The notes below the pieces were generated by a model that ran no database searches, had not been told where the DNA came from, and saw only the letters and a list, made by a program, of their open reading frames with translations. The position numbers and the translations under genes were made by a program. This document shows positions 1 through 8,435 of a stretch of 64,000 bases of DNA, piece after piece. The first letter of the stretch is position 1; each line of letters starts with the position of its first letter. The stretch is from NCBI GenBank assembly GCA_016710525.1, contig JADJVQ010000008.1:1-64000 (forward strand), written 5' to 3'. Source of the DNA: Burkholderiaceae bacterium (GTDB taxonomy: Bacteria > Pseudomonadota > Gammaproteobacteria > Burkholderiales > Burkholderiaceae_E).

Positions 1-1
1 T

Positions 2-1042
2 CCCGCCGTGGTGCTGTCGGCCAGTTTCGCGCCGCATGTGCGCGAAGCCCAGCTGGGCAAGCCCGGGGTCGTCGACTACGTGCCCAAGGACAGCCCTGCC
101 AGCATCGACATCACCATCGCGCTGGTCGATCGGCTGCGCCGCAACAGCGGCACGACGGTGATGGTGGTCGACGATTCGCCGATGCAGCGCGCGCGGACCG
201 CGGCGCTGCTCGAATCGCACCGCTACACGGTCCTGCGGGCAGAGCATGGGGCCCAGGCGCTCGAACTGCTCGGCGAGGATCCGTCGGTGCGCCTGATCGT
301 CACGGACTTCGAGATGCCGGTGATGGACGGATTCGGCCTGGTGCGCGAGATTCGCAAGAAGCGGTCTCGCGAGCAGCTGGCGGTGATCGGGGTGTCGGCC
401 CATACCGACCGGCTGCTGTCGGCGCGTTTCCTGAAGAGCGGGGGCAACGACTTCATCTCCAAGCCCTTCCTGGAAGAAGAGTTTTTCTGTCGGGTGACCC
501 AGAACGTCGAGATGCTCGAACACGTGCAAGCCCTGCACGATGCGTCGGTGCGCGACTACCTGACCGGCCTGCACAACCGGCGGTTCCTGTTCGATACCGG
601 CGAGGTCTTGTTCGCCAGCGCTCGGCGCGGCCAGATCAGGCTGTCGGTGGCGATGCTGGACATCGATTTTTTCAAACGCATCAACGACACGCACGGCCAC
701 GACGCGGGCGACGCGGTATTGCGCCGGGTGTCGCAGATCCTGCGCGAGCGCTTTCGCCAGACCGACATCGTCGCTCGGATGGGCGGCGAGGAATTCTGCG
801 TGCTGGCGGTCAACCTGGGGCCCGATGACGCGGCCGGCGTGTTCGAGGGAGTGCGCGCGACGATCGAAGCCGAGCTGTTCGCGTGGGGCGAGACGACGAT
901 TCCGGTGACGATCAGCAGCGGCGTCACCTGCGGGCTCGCCGACACGCTGGCCGGTACGCTCGCACTGGCCGATGAGCTGCTCTACAAGGCCAAGTCCGGC
1001 GGTCGCGAACAGGTCGAAGACGCGACGGGGGGCTCCGTCTAA
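2..1042 (+). CDS. Diguanylate cyclase response regulator, C-terminal part (5' end outside window)
   Basis: The reading frame is already open at the left edge, so the N-terminus is missing. The first ~45 residues look like the end of one receiver domain (a GVVDYVPKD-type segment). A complete second receiver follows, with VVDDSP near 158-175, the phospho-acceptor Asp codon at 305 and the conserved Lys in SKPF near 458-469. A GGDEF domain follows, with DYLTGLHNRR near 557, an RxxD inhibitory site (RQTD) at 755 and GGEEF at 782-796. This is the PleD-like layout: phosphorylation drives synthesis of cyclic di-GMP from two GTP in the cytoplasm. The intact GGEEF and I-site predict an active, product-inhibited enzyme. 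The input kinase is not visible here. Confidence 0.93.
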   Translation, partial: PAVVLSASFAPHVREAQLGKPGVVDYVPKDSPASIDITIALVDRLRRNSGTTVMVVDDSPMQRARTAALLESHRYTVLRAEHGAQALELLGEDPSVRLIVTDFEMPVMDGFGLVREIRKKRSREQLAVIGVSAHTDRLLSARFLKSGGNDFISKPFLEEEFFCRVTQNVEMLEHVQALHDASVRDYLTGLHNRRFLFDTGEVLFASARRGQIRLSVAMLDIDFFKRINDTHGHDAGDAVLRRVSQILRERFRQTDIVARMGGEEFCVLAVNLGPDDAAGVFEGVRATIEAELFAWGETTIPVTISSGVTCGLADTLAGTLALADELLYKAKSGGREQVEDATGGSV

Positions 1043-1114
1043 TTCTGTTCACGACCGGGAAGGCGCCCGCCCCGTCCCTTTCGTGACGGTCGACGGCGCC
1101 GGTGGTGCTGACGT

Positions 1115-2011
1115 ATGCTGCGCCCGATGATGTTTTCGTACTTCCGTTCCTTGAGCCCGGCCGTTCGCGCGATGGTCTGGGCGATCGCCGCCGGACTGAT
1201 CTTTTCGCTGCTCAACACCCAGATGCGGGTGCTGACCTTCCAGTTCGACCCGTTCCAGACCCAGTTTCTGCGTTACCTGATGGGCCTGGCCGTCATGCTG
1301 CCGCTGGTCCTGCGCTCGGGTCCGGGTGCGTTTCGTCCCAATGGCCTGAGCGGGCAGCTGTGGCGTGGCGTGGTCCACACCGGGGGGCTGCTGTTCTGGT
1401 TCGCGGCGCTGCCTCATCTGCCGATCGCCGACACCACCGCCATCGGTTTCACCACGCCCATCTTCATCATGATCGGCGCGGCACTCGTGCTGCGCGAGCC
1501 GGTGGTGGCGGCGCGCTGGGTCGCGGCGGCGGTCGGCTTCGCGGGCGTGATGATCGTGGTCTATCCGAAGCTGTCGGCATCCGGCGGCGCGTGGAGCCTG
1601 GCGATGCTGATTTCGTCGCCGATGTTCGCCGCCTCGTTCCTGATCACCAAGGCGCTGACCAAGCGCGATTCATCCGAGGTGATCGTCGTGTGGCAGTCGA
1701 TCACCGTGTCGCTGTTCACGCTGCCGTTCGCGCTGATCCACTGGCAGTGGCCGACGGCGGCGCAGTGGGCGATCTTTCTGGTGTGCGGCCTGCTCGGCAG
1801 CACCGGTCACTGGTGCCTGACCAACGCCTATCGGCTGGCCGACATCTCGGCCACCCAGGGCGTGCGCTTCCTGGACCTGGTGTGGGCCTCGATGCTGGGC
1901 TTGCTGGTGTTCGGCGATCGCCCGAGTGCCTCGACCATCGCCGGTGGCTGCGTGATCTTCGGCGCCACGGTGTGGATTGCCCGGCGCGAAGCGGTGCGGG
2001 CTGCGGGCTGA
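1115..2011 (+). CDS. EamA/DMT-family transporter
   Basis: A 298-residue integral membrane protein with about ten hydrophobic segments arranged as two repeated halves, as in the EamA (RhaT/YdcZ) drug/metabolite transporter superfamily. The expected Glu-Pro after the helix 4 region is present (LREPVVAARW), and the second half has the matching LVFGDRPSAST segment. Members export or import small metabolites by proton-coupled exchange; the substrate cannot be told from sequence. Start ATG 1115 is used; a second ATG lies at 1127. It sits alone between the cyclase and the convergent sensor kinase. A second family member occurs at 10358-11257, and the two are clearly different paralogues. Confidence 0.9.
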   Translation: MLRPMMFSYFRSLSPAVRAMVWAIAAGLIFSLLNTQMRVLTFQFDPFQTQFLRYLMGLAVMLPLVLRSGPGAFRPNGLSGQLWRGVVHTGGLLFWFAALPHLPIADTTAIGFTTPIFIMIGAALVLREPVVAARWVAAAVGFAGVMIVVYPKLSASGGAWSLAMLISSPMFAASFLITKALTKRDSSEVIVVWQSITVSLFTLPFALIHWQWPTAAQWAIFLVCGLLGSTGHWCLTNAYRLADISATQGVRFLDLVWASMLGLLVFGDRPSASTIAGGCVIFGATVWIARREAVRAAG

Positions 2012-2053
2012 GCCGCGCGGGGCCGGGGGCCAGCCGAGGTGAGGCGCGCCGGT

Positions 2054-3403
2054 TCACGACAGCGGGAGGGTGATCCGCATCCGCAGGCCGCCGTCCGCGC
2101 GCGCCTGGGCCACGATCTGGCCGCGATGGGCCTGCACGGCGCGCTGCGCGATCGCCAGCCCGAGGCCGAAGCCCGCGACTCCTTCGGTGTGCCGGCCGCG
2201 ATGGAATGGCTCGAAGATGGCCTGCAGCTCGTCGTCGGCCACGCCGGGGCCGCGATCGTCGACCTCGATCACCGCCTGATCTGCCTCGCGCGCGACCCGC
2301 ACCTCGACACAGGTGCCCGGGGCGGTGAATTTGACTGCATTGCGGATCACGTTCTCGAGCGCGCGCTGGAGCAGTTCGCGGCGCACCGGCATCGCCAGCG
2401 GCGCGCCGGTTTCGAGCGTGACATCACGCTGGTCGGCCTGCGCCTCGAAGCGCGCGTCGTCGGCGATCGCCCGGACCAGTTCGTTCAGGTCGGCGCGCTC
2501 CAGCGCCTCGCCGGGGCGCTCGGTCTGCAGGCGTGACAGCGCGAGCACCTCGCCGACCAGTTCGTCCAGACGGCCCGCCTCGCGTTCGATGCGATCCAGC
2601 GAGGCGGACTGGCGCTGCGGCGACTGGCGTGCCAGGCCGACCGCCGCCTGCAGGCGCGCCAGCGGCGAGCGCAGTTCGTGGGAGACGTCGTGCAGCAGCT
2701 GGCGCTGCGCGGCGAGCACCGCCTGCAGTCGGCTGACCATGTGGTCGAAATCGCGGCCCAGGTCGGCGATTTCGTCGCGCCGCCCGCCCATGCGCGCCTG
2801 CAGGCGGGTATCGAGATCACCCAGCGCGACGGCGGTGAAGCCGCTGCGCAGCAGCCGGATCGGCTTGGCCATGTACCAGGCGAGCAGGGCGCTGGCGACC
2901 ACACTGGCCAGCAGTGCCGCCAGGAACAGCGTCCAGGGCGGTCCCCGAGGGCGTGCCGGCGGCGGGGGTTCGGCGTCGGGCGGCGACGCGATGAACAGCA
3001 GCCAGCGTCGGCCCTCGGCCGTGGTGACCGTGCGGACCACCGCGGGGCGCCGCTGTTCGCGCGCTTCGGAGGCACTCATTGCCCGGGCGCGGGCCAGTGC
3101 CGCTTCGGGCACGGTGCGCCCGAGCAGCTCGCTGCCGTCGTCGGCAACCGCCAGCACGGGGGGGCGGCCGCTGCCGAATCGCTCCCAGTCGCCCAGCATC
3201 TCGCGCAATGCCGCCAGGCCGCCGTGGCGCAGGGTGGTCGCCGCGGCATTGACCAGGATTGCCGGACGCGGCCCGATCGCGATGTCGCTGGCGACCGTCT
3301 CGCGCTGGCGCTGGTGGTACCAGACGGTGGTGCCCACGAACAGGCCGACCGCCACGATCACCAGCACGAAGGCGAAGAAGAACTTCCAGTACAGGCGGCC
3401 CAT
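2054..3403 (-). CDS. Two-component sensor histidine kinase (CpxA/RstB-like)
   Basis: A 449-residue membrane kinase. TM1 is at about residues 7-28 and TM2 at about 157-179, enclosing a short periplasmic domain of ~125 residues. A HAMP segment (about 180-235) precedes the dimerisation domain with phospho-accepting His242 in HDVSHELRSP. The ATPase domain has an N-box (NVIRNAVKF), the DDRGPGV G1 box and FGLGLAI. It would autophosphorylate and signal to the OmpR-type regulator whose stop codon lies 16 bp upstream of this start, so the two form an operon. The divergent Spy/CpxP-like gene suggests an envelope or metal stress input. The exact signal is unknown; the CpxA/RstB likeness is inferred from layout, not from a search. 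Confidence 0.92.
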   Translation of the reverse strand: MGRLYWKFFFAFVLVIVAVGLFVGTTVWYHQRQRETVASDIAIGPRPAILVNAAATTLRHGGLAALREMLGDWERFGSGRPPVLAVADDGSELLGRTVPEAALARARAMSASEAREQRRPAVVRTVTTAEGRRWLLFIASPPDAEPPPPARPRGPPWTLFLAALLASVVASALLAWYMAKPIRLLRSGFTAVALGDLDTRLQARMGGRRDEIADLGRDFDHMVSRLQAVLAAQRQLLHDVSHELRSPLARLQAAVGLARQSPQRQSASLDRIEREAGRLDELVGEVLALSRLQTERPGEALERADLNELVRAIADDARFEAQADQRDVTLETGAPLAMPVRRELLQRALENVIRNAVKFTAPGTCVEVRVAREADQAVIEVDDRGPGVADDELQAIFEPFHRGRHTEGVAGFGLGLAIAQRAVQAHRGQIVAQARADGGLRMRITLPLS

Positions 3404-3419
3404 GGTCGCGTCGGGCGCT

Positions 3420-4109
3420 TCAGGCCTGCACGAACTGGTAGCCCATGCCCCGGGCCGTGACGATCCAGGGCTCGCCGTCAGGGCGCGGACCCAGCTTCTG
3501 GCGCAGGCTGCTCACATGCACGTCGATGCTCCGATCGAAGCGCGCCAGCGGGCGGCCCAGTCCCTGCTCCGACAATTCGTTGCGCGCGACCACCTGGCCG
3601 GCCTGGCGCGCCAGCACCAGCAGCAGGTTGAATTCGGTGCCGGTGAGTTCCAGCGGCTGGCCCTGCCAGTGCGCGGTGCGCCGCGCCGGCCACAGCGTGA
3701 GGGGACCTGCGGTCACCGGCGCCGTGGTGGCCGGCGCCCTGCCGCCTTCCTCGACTCGGCGCAGGATGGCCCGCAGCCTGGCCGCCAGCTCGCGCGGGGT
3801 GCACGGCTTGGGCACATAGTCGTCGGCGCCCAGTTCCAGCCCGACGATCCGGTCGATGTCGTCGCCGCGGGCGGTGAGCATCAGGACCGGCACCCGGCTC
3901 TGGGCGCGGATCCGGCGCAGGACCGCGATGCCATCCAGGCGCGGCATCATCACATCGAGCACGACGATGTCGTGGCCGCCTGCGAGGGCCTCGGTGACGC
4001 CGGCTTCGCCATCGTGCACCGCCTGGGTCTCGAAGCCGTCCTGCTGAAGATACTCGGCGAGCAGGCCGGCCAGTTCGCGGTCATCGTCGATCAGCAGTAC
4101 CTTGGGCAT
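3420..4109 (-). CDS. OmpR-family response regulator (CpxR/RstA-like)
   Basis: A 229-residue regulator when started at ATG 4109 (MPKVLLIDDD). The frame is open upstream to 4175, but that part is Arg-rich and unlike the family. The receiver has acidic residues at 8-10, phospho-acceptor Asp52 (VLDVMMP) and Lys101 in YVPKP. The C-terminal winged helix has the typical RSIDVHVSSLRQKLG recognition segment and ends in GMGYQF. It would be phosphorylated by the kinase encoded 16 bp downstream and bind direct repeats about 10 bp apart. Such an array occurs at 4302-4345, between this gene and the divergent Spy-like gene, so autoregulation plus control of that gene is likely. Confidence 0.93.
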   Translation of the reverse strand: MPKVLLIDDDRELAGLLAEYLQQDGFETQAVHDGEAGVTEALAGGHDIVVLDVMMPRLDGIAVLRRIRAQSRVPVLMLTARGDDIDRIVGLELGADDYVPKPCTPRELAARLRAILRRVEEGGRAPATTAPVTAGPLTLWPARRTAHWQGQPLELTGTEFNLLLVLARQAGQVVARNELSEQGLGRPLARFDRSIDVHVSSLRQKLGPRPDGEPWIVTARGMGYQFVQA

Positions 4110-4301
4110 GACGGGGCGGGCGCCAGTGTGGCGACGTGAGTGGAAGGCCGGCACACGCCGGGCGCGCCGGGGCATTGTCGAATGCGCACGGCGCCTCGGC
4201 CAGTGCCATTACCCGACTTTACATCGGCCAGCGCCACGCCCGGCGGGCCAGGGTGCGGTCAGGGTGAGACCCCAGGGCAGCTCCCAGGGCGGGCAGAGCG
4301 C

Positions 4302-4345
4302 TTACGCCGGTTACCGCCCGTTACACGCCGCTGACCGCGGATTAC
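4302..4345. promoter_or_regulatory. Candidate operator array: phased TTAC repeats
   Basis: In the 321-bp divergent intergenic region, TTAC occurs at 4302, 4311, 4321 and 4342, with a related TGAC at 4332. Spacing is therefore 9, 10, 11 and 10 bp, about one helical turn. One copy reads GTTACA, the core of the RstA-type box as I remember it. OmpR-family dimers bind head-to-tail repeats at this spacing. The position, 85-130 bp before the Spy-like start and ~200 bp before the regulator start, fits joint control. The rest of the region (4110-4301, 4346-4430) shows no gene or strong promoter that I can defend. Confidence 0.5.
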
Positions 4346-4430
4346 CTGGGCGAGCCCCAAAGTACATCTCATCAGCGGGCGTCATCCGATTCACCGCTGA
4401 CCCCAAACACTGCCGACCACGGAGCACCAC

Positions 4431-5041
4431 ATGACAAACAATCGACGTTTCCTGAAGCAAGCCGCCTTTGCCGCCTCGCTGGCGCTTTTCGTGCCGCTGA
4501 TGGCGCTGGCGCAGCCTGGCTCCTGGCGGACCGATGGGCCAGAGCGGTCCCTGGCCAGGCGCAGGGCATGCAGGGCATGCAGGGTATGCACCGCGGCTCC
4601 GGCATGCATGAGGGCCATCGCATGGACCACGGCCGCGGCGGCCATGGCCGCGGCATGCACGAAGGCATGGGCGGCATGGGCGGCATGGACGGTGGCATGC
4701 GCATGCTGCGCGGGCTGAACCTCACCGAGGCCCAGCGTGACCAGGTATTCAATCTGATGCACAAGCAGGCGCCCGCCGCCCGTGAGCGCGCCAAAGCGAT
4801 CCAGAAATCCCGACTGGAACTGCGCAACCTGTCCATGTCTGCGCAATACGACGATGCGCGTGCCAAGACCCTGGCCGACAGCATTGCCGCGGCGACCGCC
4901 CAGATGGCGCTGACCCGTGCCCGCACCGGCCAGGAAATCTACAAGCTGCTGACCCCCGAGCAGCGCAAGCAGGCCGACGACATGCGCGCCCGCTTCGAGC
5001 AACGTCGTGCGATGCATGGACAAGGGGCTGGCCCGCGTTAA
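4431..5041 (+). CDS. Spy/CpxP-like periplasmic chaperone or metal-responsive protein, frame broken
   Basis: The N-terminal part (4431 to about 4530) encodes a signal peptide: basic start, hydrophobic core FAASLALFVPLMALA, cleavage before Gln. The mature part continues in another frame from about 4530-4568 to TAA 5039-5041. One base appears to be missing between ~4515 and 4565; without it the first frame runs into an Arg/Cys-rich nonsense tail. The mature segment starts with a Met/His/Gly-rich stretch (4568-4705), then an all-helical domain with two LTxxQ motifs (LTEAQ and LTPEQ), the signature of the Spy/CpxP/ZraP group. Such proteins bind unfolded proteins or metal and modulate a CpxA-type kinase. 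The divergent two-component pair supports that role. Most likely an indel in the assembly, but a real pseudogene is possible. Confidence 0.75.
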
Positions 5042-5195
5042 GCGGTGAGCGCAGCGCGCCGGTTCGTGGCGCGCTGGGTGTCGACATCGGGTCGGTGCGC
5101 CGGCGGGGCTGATGGTGGCCCGGCCGGCGCCCGCGCTTTTGCGGTGACGCGTCCCGGCGCGACCGGCAGAGTGGCCCCCTCGGCCGCTCGGTCGT

Positions 5196-5804
5196 TCAGC
5201 CCCTGAGCAGCGCCTGGCGCACCAGGGGCATCGCGTCGTTGCCGAAGAACATGTCGGCGCCGTTGACGAACATCGTCGGCGAGCCGAACCCGCCGCGCGC
5301 GATCAGTTCGTCCGTATTGGCTTTGAGCTGCGCCTTGACCGCCGGCCGGGCAATCGCCTCGAACAGCCAGGCCGGATCGATGCCGGCGCGGGCGCTGACG
5401 GCGCTCAGTTCGGCATCCTGCGAGATGTCGCGCTGTTCTCCCCAATAGGCCTCGAACACGGCGCGCGCAAAGCGCAGCATGCGCGGCGTGTCGTCGGCCA
5501 GCGCTACGCAGCCGCGCATCGCCTTCACGCTGTTCACCGGGAAGACCGGCGGCGGGAAGACGATCCGCAGGCCGGCCAGGGCGGCCCAGTCCTGCATGCT
5601 CTTCTTGGAATAGGCGAGCTTGGCCGGCACCGGGTTCTCGCGCGAGGCGTACACGCTGGGGTTGACCGCATTGAATACCCCGCCGACCAGGATCGGCCGC
5701 CAGCGCACGGTGGCGCCCAGTTCGGCGGCCAGCGGCTGCAGGTTGTGAAAGCCCAGGTAGGTCCAGGGACTGCTGCAATCGAAGAAGCATTCGACGTCGC
5801 GCAT
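5196..5804 (-). CDS. 2-hydroxychromene-2-carboxylate isomerase family protein (DsbA-like fold)
   Basis: A 202-residue thioredoxin-fold protein. The N-terminal motif FFDCSSPWTYLG (residues 7-18) is the glutathione-binding Ser-Pro-Trp loop of the kappa-GST/HCCA isomerase family. The C-terminal FGSPTMFVNGADMFFGND segment carries the cis-Pro loop and the typical end of the family. Length is normal. HCCA isomerases act in naphthalene-type aromatic degradation using glutathione; isolated copies like this one may act on other chromene or disulfide substrates, so the exact substrate is open. It lies 10 bp downstream of a GST on the same strand, forming a two-gene glutathione-linked unit. Confidence 0.88.
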   Translation of the reverse strand: MRDVECFFDCSSPWTYLGFHNLQPLAAELGATVRWRPILVGGVFNAVNPSVYASRENPVPAKLAYSKKSMQDWAALAGLRIVFPPPVFPVNSVKAMRGCVALADDTPRMLRFARAVFEAYWGEQRDISQDAELSAVSARAGIDPAWLFEAIARPAVKAQLKANTDELIARGGFGSPTMFVNGADMFFGNDAMPLVRQALLRG

Positions 5805-5814
5805 GGCGATTCTT

Positions 5815-6609
5815 TCAGGAAGGAGTGGTCGGGCCGGGGGCGCTGGCGGGCGTTGCGGCGGTTGCGCCGCTGGGCTCGCCGGGCGCCGCGGTTGATGTTC
5901 CGCTGGTCTCGCCAGGTGCCGCGCCCAGTCCGAACAGCACGCGGCGCGCCTGTTCGTCGGGCACGCCGGCGTCGCCGCGCAGATCCTTGCCGACAGCCAG
6001 GCCGGCCTGCACCGCGGGGCGCGCCCGCACCTGGGCGAACCAGCGTTTGAGCGCCGGAAAATCGTCCAGCGTCAGGCCCTGGCGCTTGTGGGTCATGATC
6101 CAGGGAAAGATGGCCATGTCGGCAATGCTGTAGAAGTCGCCCGCGACGAAGGCACCGGTCCTGGCGAGTTGGCGGTCGAGCACGCCGTACAGGCGACTGG
6201 CCTCGCGTGCGTAACGCTCGATGGCATACGGAATCTTCTCGGGCGCATACAACAGGAAATGGCCGTTTTGGCCCAGCATCGGGCCGAGCCCGCCCATCTG
6301 CCACATCAGCCATTGCAGCGTGGCATGGCGCCCGCGCAGATCGGCCGGCAGGAAGCGGCCGGTCTTGTCGGCCAGATACTGCAGGATGGCGCCAGTCTCG
6401 AACACAGCCACTGGTTCGCCACCATCGGCCGGCGCCTGGTCGACGATGGCCGGGATGCGGTTGTTGGGGCTGATGGCCAGGAAGCCGGGTTCGAACTGCG
6501 CGCCGCGTCCGATGTTCACCGGAATCATCCGGTAGGGCAGGCCGAGTTCCTCGAGCAGGATGCTGACCTTCCAACCGTTGGGTGTGGGCCAGTAGTGCAG
6601 GTCGATCAT
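5815..6609 (-). CDS. Glutathione S-transferase, YghU/YfcG-like, with low-complexity tail
   Basis: A 264-residue protein. The N-terminal thioredoxin-like domain has WPTPNGWKVSILLEEL (residues 7-22) and SPNNRIPAIVD, with the Thr/Asn active-site arrangement of nu-class GSTs rather than a catalytic Cys. An FETGAILQYLA turn and an all-helical C-terminal domain follow. Such enzymes reduce disulfides or peroxides with glutathione. After about residue 215 there is a tail of ~50 residues rich in Ala, Pro, Gly, Thr and Ser that the family lacks; its role is unknown. The next gene downstream (HCCA isomerase-like) starts 10 bp after this stop, so the two are probably co-transcribed. Confidence 0.88.
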   Translation of the reverse strand: MIDLHYWPTPNGWKVSILLEELGLPYRMIPVNIGRGAQFEPGFLAISPNNRIPAIVDQAPADGGEPVAVFETGAILQYLADKTGRFLPADLRGRHATLQWLMWQMGGLGPMLGQNGHFLLYAPEKIPYAIERYAREASRLYGVLDRQLARTGAFVAGDFYSIADMAIFPWIMTHKRQGLTLDDFPALKRWFAQVRARPAVQAGLAVGKDLRGDAGVPDEQARRVLFGLGAAPGETSGTSTAAPGEPSGATAATPASAPGPTTPS

Positions 6610-6724
6610 TGCGGCGCCTCCGGGTGCTGCGAAGGCCGGGTCAGCCGATGGAACGGCAGGAACGGCGGGGTCATCGATAATAGCGGCTCGACATAACTCA
6701 GACCGACTTCAGGGAGCAGGCGCA

Positions 6725-7549
6725 ATGGGACAACTCGATCAGCGGGTGGCGATCGTCACCGGTTCGGGCCGCGGCATCGGCCAGGCAATCGCACTGCGCC
6801 TGGCGCGCGATGGTGCGAAGGTGGTGGTCAACGATCTGGATGAAGCACCGGCCCGCGAAACCATCGCGCTCATCCAGGCGCAGGGGGGTCAGGCGGTGGC
6901 CTGCAATGGCGACGTCACCGCGGCCGATTTCGGAACGCGGGTGGTCGCCACGGCGGTCGAGGCCTTCGGCGGCTGCCATGTCGTCGTCAACAACGCCGGC
7001 TACACCTGGGACAGCGTGATCCAGAAGATGACCGACGAGCAGTGGTACGCGATCATCGATGTGCACCTGACCGCGCCGTTTCGCATCCTGCGCGCGTTCT
7101 CGGACTACCTGCGTCCGGCGGTCGAGGCCGAGCGCAGGGACGGCCAGCGGATCGTGCGCAAGATCGTCAACGTGTCGTCGACCTCGGGCACCAACGGCAA
7201 TGCCGGCCAGGTCAACTACTCGTCGGGCAAGGCCGGCATCATGGGCATGACGCGCACGCTGGCCAAGGAGTGGGGCCGCTACGACGTCACCGTCAACGCG
7301 GTGGCCTTCGGCTACATCCAGACGCGCCTGACCAAGCCGCTGAACGAAGGGGACGGCGGCACCATCGACGTGCTCGGGCGCACGGTCAAGATCGGCGTGC
7401 AGGCGGGCCGACTGGCCGCGATGAACCAGATGATTCCGCTGGGGCGCGGCGGTCTGCCCGAAGAGGCTGCCGGTTCGGTCTACCTGTTCTGCAGTCCCGA
7501 CAGCGATTACGTCAGCGGCCAGACGCTGGTGGTCAACGGCGGTGCCTGA
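6725..7549 (+). CDS. Short-chain dehydrogenase/reductase, FabG-like
   Basis: A 274-residue classical SDR. The Rossmann cofactor motif TGSGRGIG is at residues 12-19, NNAG at 89-92, the catalytic Ser around 151-152 (NVSSTSG), and Tyr165/Lys169 in YSSGK. Asp37 after the second strand (VVNDLDE) suggests NAD(H) preference. A ribosome site (GGGAGC) precedes ATG 6725. Related proteins catalyse 3-hydroxyacyl-CoA or 3-oxoacyl reduction in beta-oxidation-like pathways. The next gene, an acyl-CoA thioesterase, begins inside its last codons (GTG 7542), so they are probably translationally coupled and act on the same acyl-CoA intermediates. Substrate not determinable here. Confidence 0.9.
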   Translation: MGQLDQRVAIVTGSGRGIGQAIALRLARDGAKVVVNDLDEAPARETIALIQAQGGQAVACNGDVTAADFGTRVVATAVEAFGGCHVVVNNAGYTWDSVIQKMTDEQWYAIIDVHLTAPFRILRAFSDYLRPAVEAERRDGQRIVRKIVNVSSTSGTNGNAGQVNYSSGKAGIMGMTRTLAKEWGRYDVTVNAVAFGYIQTRLTKPLNEGDGGTIDVLGRTVKIGVQAGRLAAMNQMIPLGRGGLPEEAAGSVYLFCSPDSDYVSGQTLVVNGGA

Positions 7550-8379
7550 GTTGTCGCAGCAGCATCAGTTCGACCGCGCGATCGCGCTTGCGGCGGCCGG
7601 GCCCGCCGAACCGGCCACCCGGCGCGGTGCGTCGACTGGCCGGCGCCACCAGCCTCGACTACTGGAACATGGCCGGCCCCTTCGGCGGCATCACCGCGGC
7701 CACGCTGCTGAACGCGGTGCTGCTGCAGCCCGACCGGCTGCCGGTGCCGCTCGCGCTCACCGTCAGCTACTGCGGCGCGATCCGCGAGGGTGGATTCGAC
7801 ATCGCCGTGCGATGCCTGCGGGGCGGGCGCACCACCCAGCACTGGGCGGTCGAACTGACCCAGGGGCCCGAGCGCGACGTGATGGCCAGCGCGCTGGTGG
7901 TCTGTGTGCTGCGCCGCGAAACCTGGGGCGCACGCGAGGCGCGCCCGCCCGAGGTCGAACCCGCGCCCGCGCAGTTCGGCTCCCGCCTGGGGATGGGGCC
8001 GCCCTGGATCCAGCGATATCGCGAACATCTGGTGCGCGGCGAGCTGTTTCGCGGCAATCCGCACAGCGAGACCGTCACCTGGATCGCCGATGCGCCGGCG
8101 CGCCCGCTCGACTATCCGGCGCTGGCCGCGATCTGCGACGCCTTCTTTCCGCGCATCTTCCTGCGCCGGCCCAGCTTCGTGCCGATCGCGACGGTGTCGT
8201 TGAACGTGTATTTCCATGCCGGCCACCAGGTGATGGCCGAGCAGTCCAGCACGCCAGTGCTGGCGCAGGCCAGCGGCCAGGTGTTCAACGAAGGATTCTG
8301 CGACCAGGAAGGCCGGGTCTGGGGGCAGGACGATCACCTGCTGGCGACCACGCACCAGATGGTCTGGTACAAGGAATAG
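7542..8379 (+). CDS. Acyl-CoA thioesterase family protein (TesB-like double hotdog), frame broken near the start
   Basis: From about 7640 the frame ending at 8379 encodes a family-typical protein: DYWNMAGPFGGITAATLL, two hotdog halves, and an ending in TTHQMVWYKE. The natural N-terminus, FDRAIALAAAG, lies in a different frame that starts at GTG 7542, overlapping the SDR stop by 8 bp. Joining them needs one base removed between about 7600 and 7635. If the indel is real, translation could instead begin at GTG 7627 and lose ~28 residues. The enzyme would hydrolyse acyl-CoA thioesters in the cytoplasm. Pairing with the SDR suggests a short fatty or aromatic acid catabolic unit. Confidence 0.78.
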
Positions 8380-8435
8380 TGTGCGCCGGCGTCGTGCCGG
8401 CCGCGAGCGCGGCATGGCTCGCGCGCCGCAGTGAC

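Noticed and set aside
1043..1114. Terminator between the cyclase and the EamA gene
   Set aside because: A TCACGA/TCGTGA inverted repeat with inner GGGA/TCCC pairing is present, but the loop is long and there is no T tract, so the support is too weak to list.
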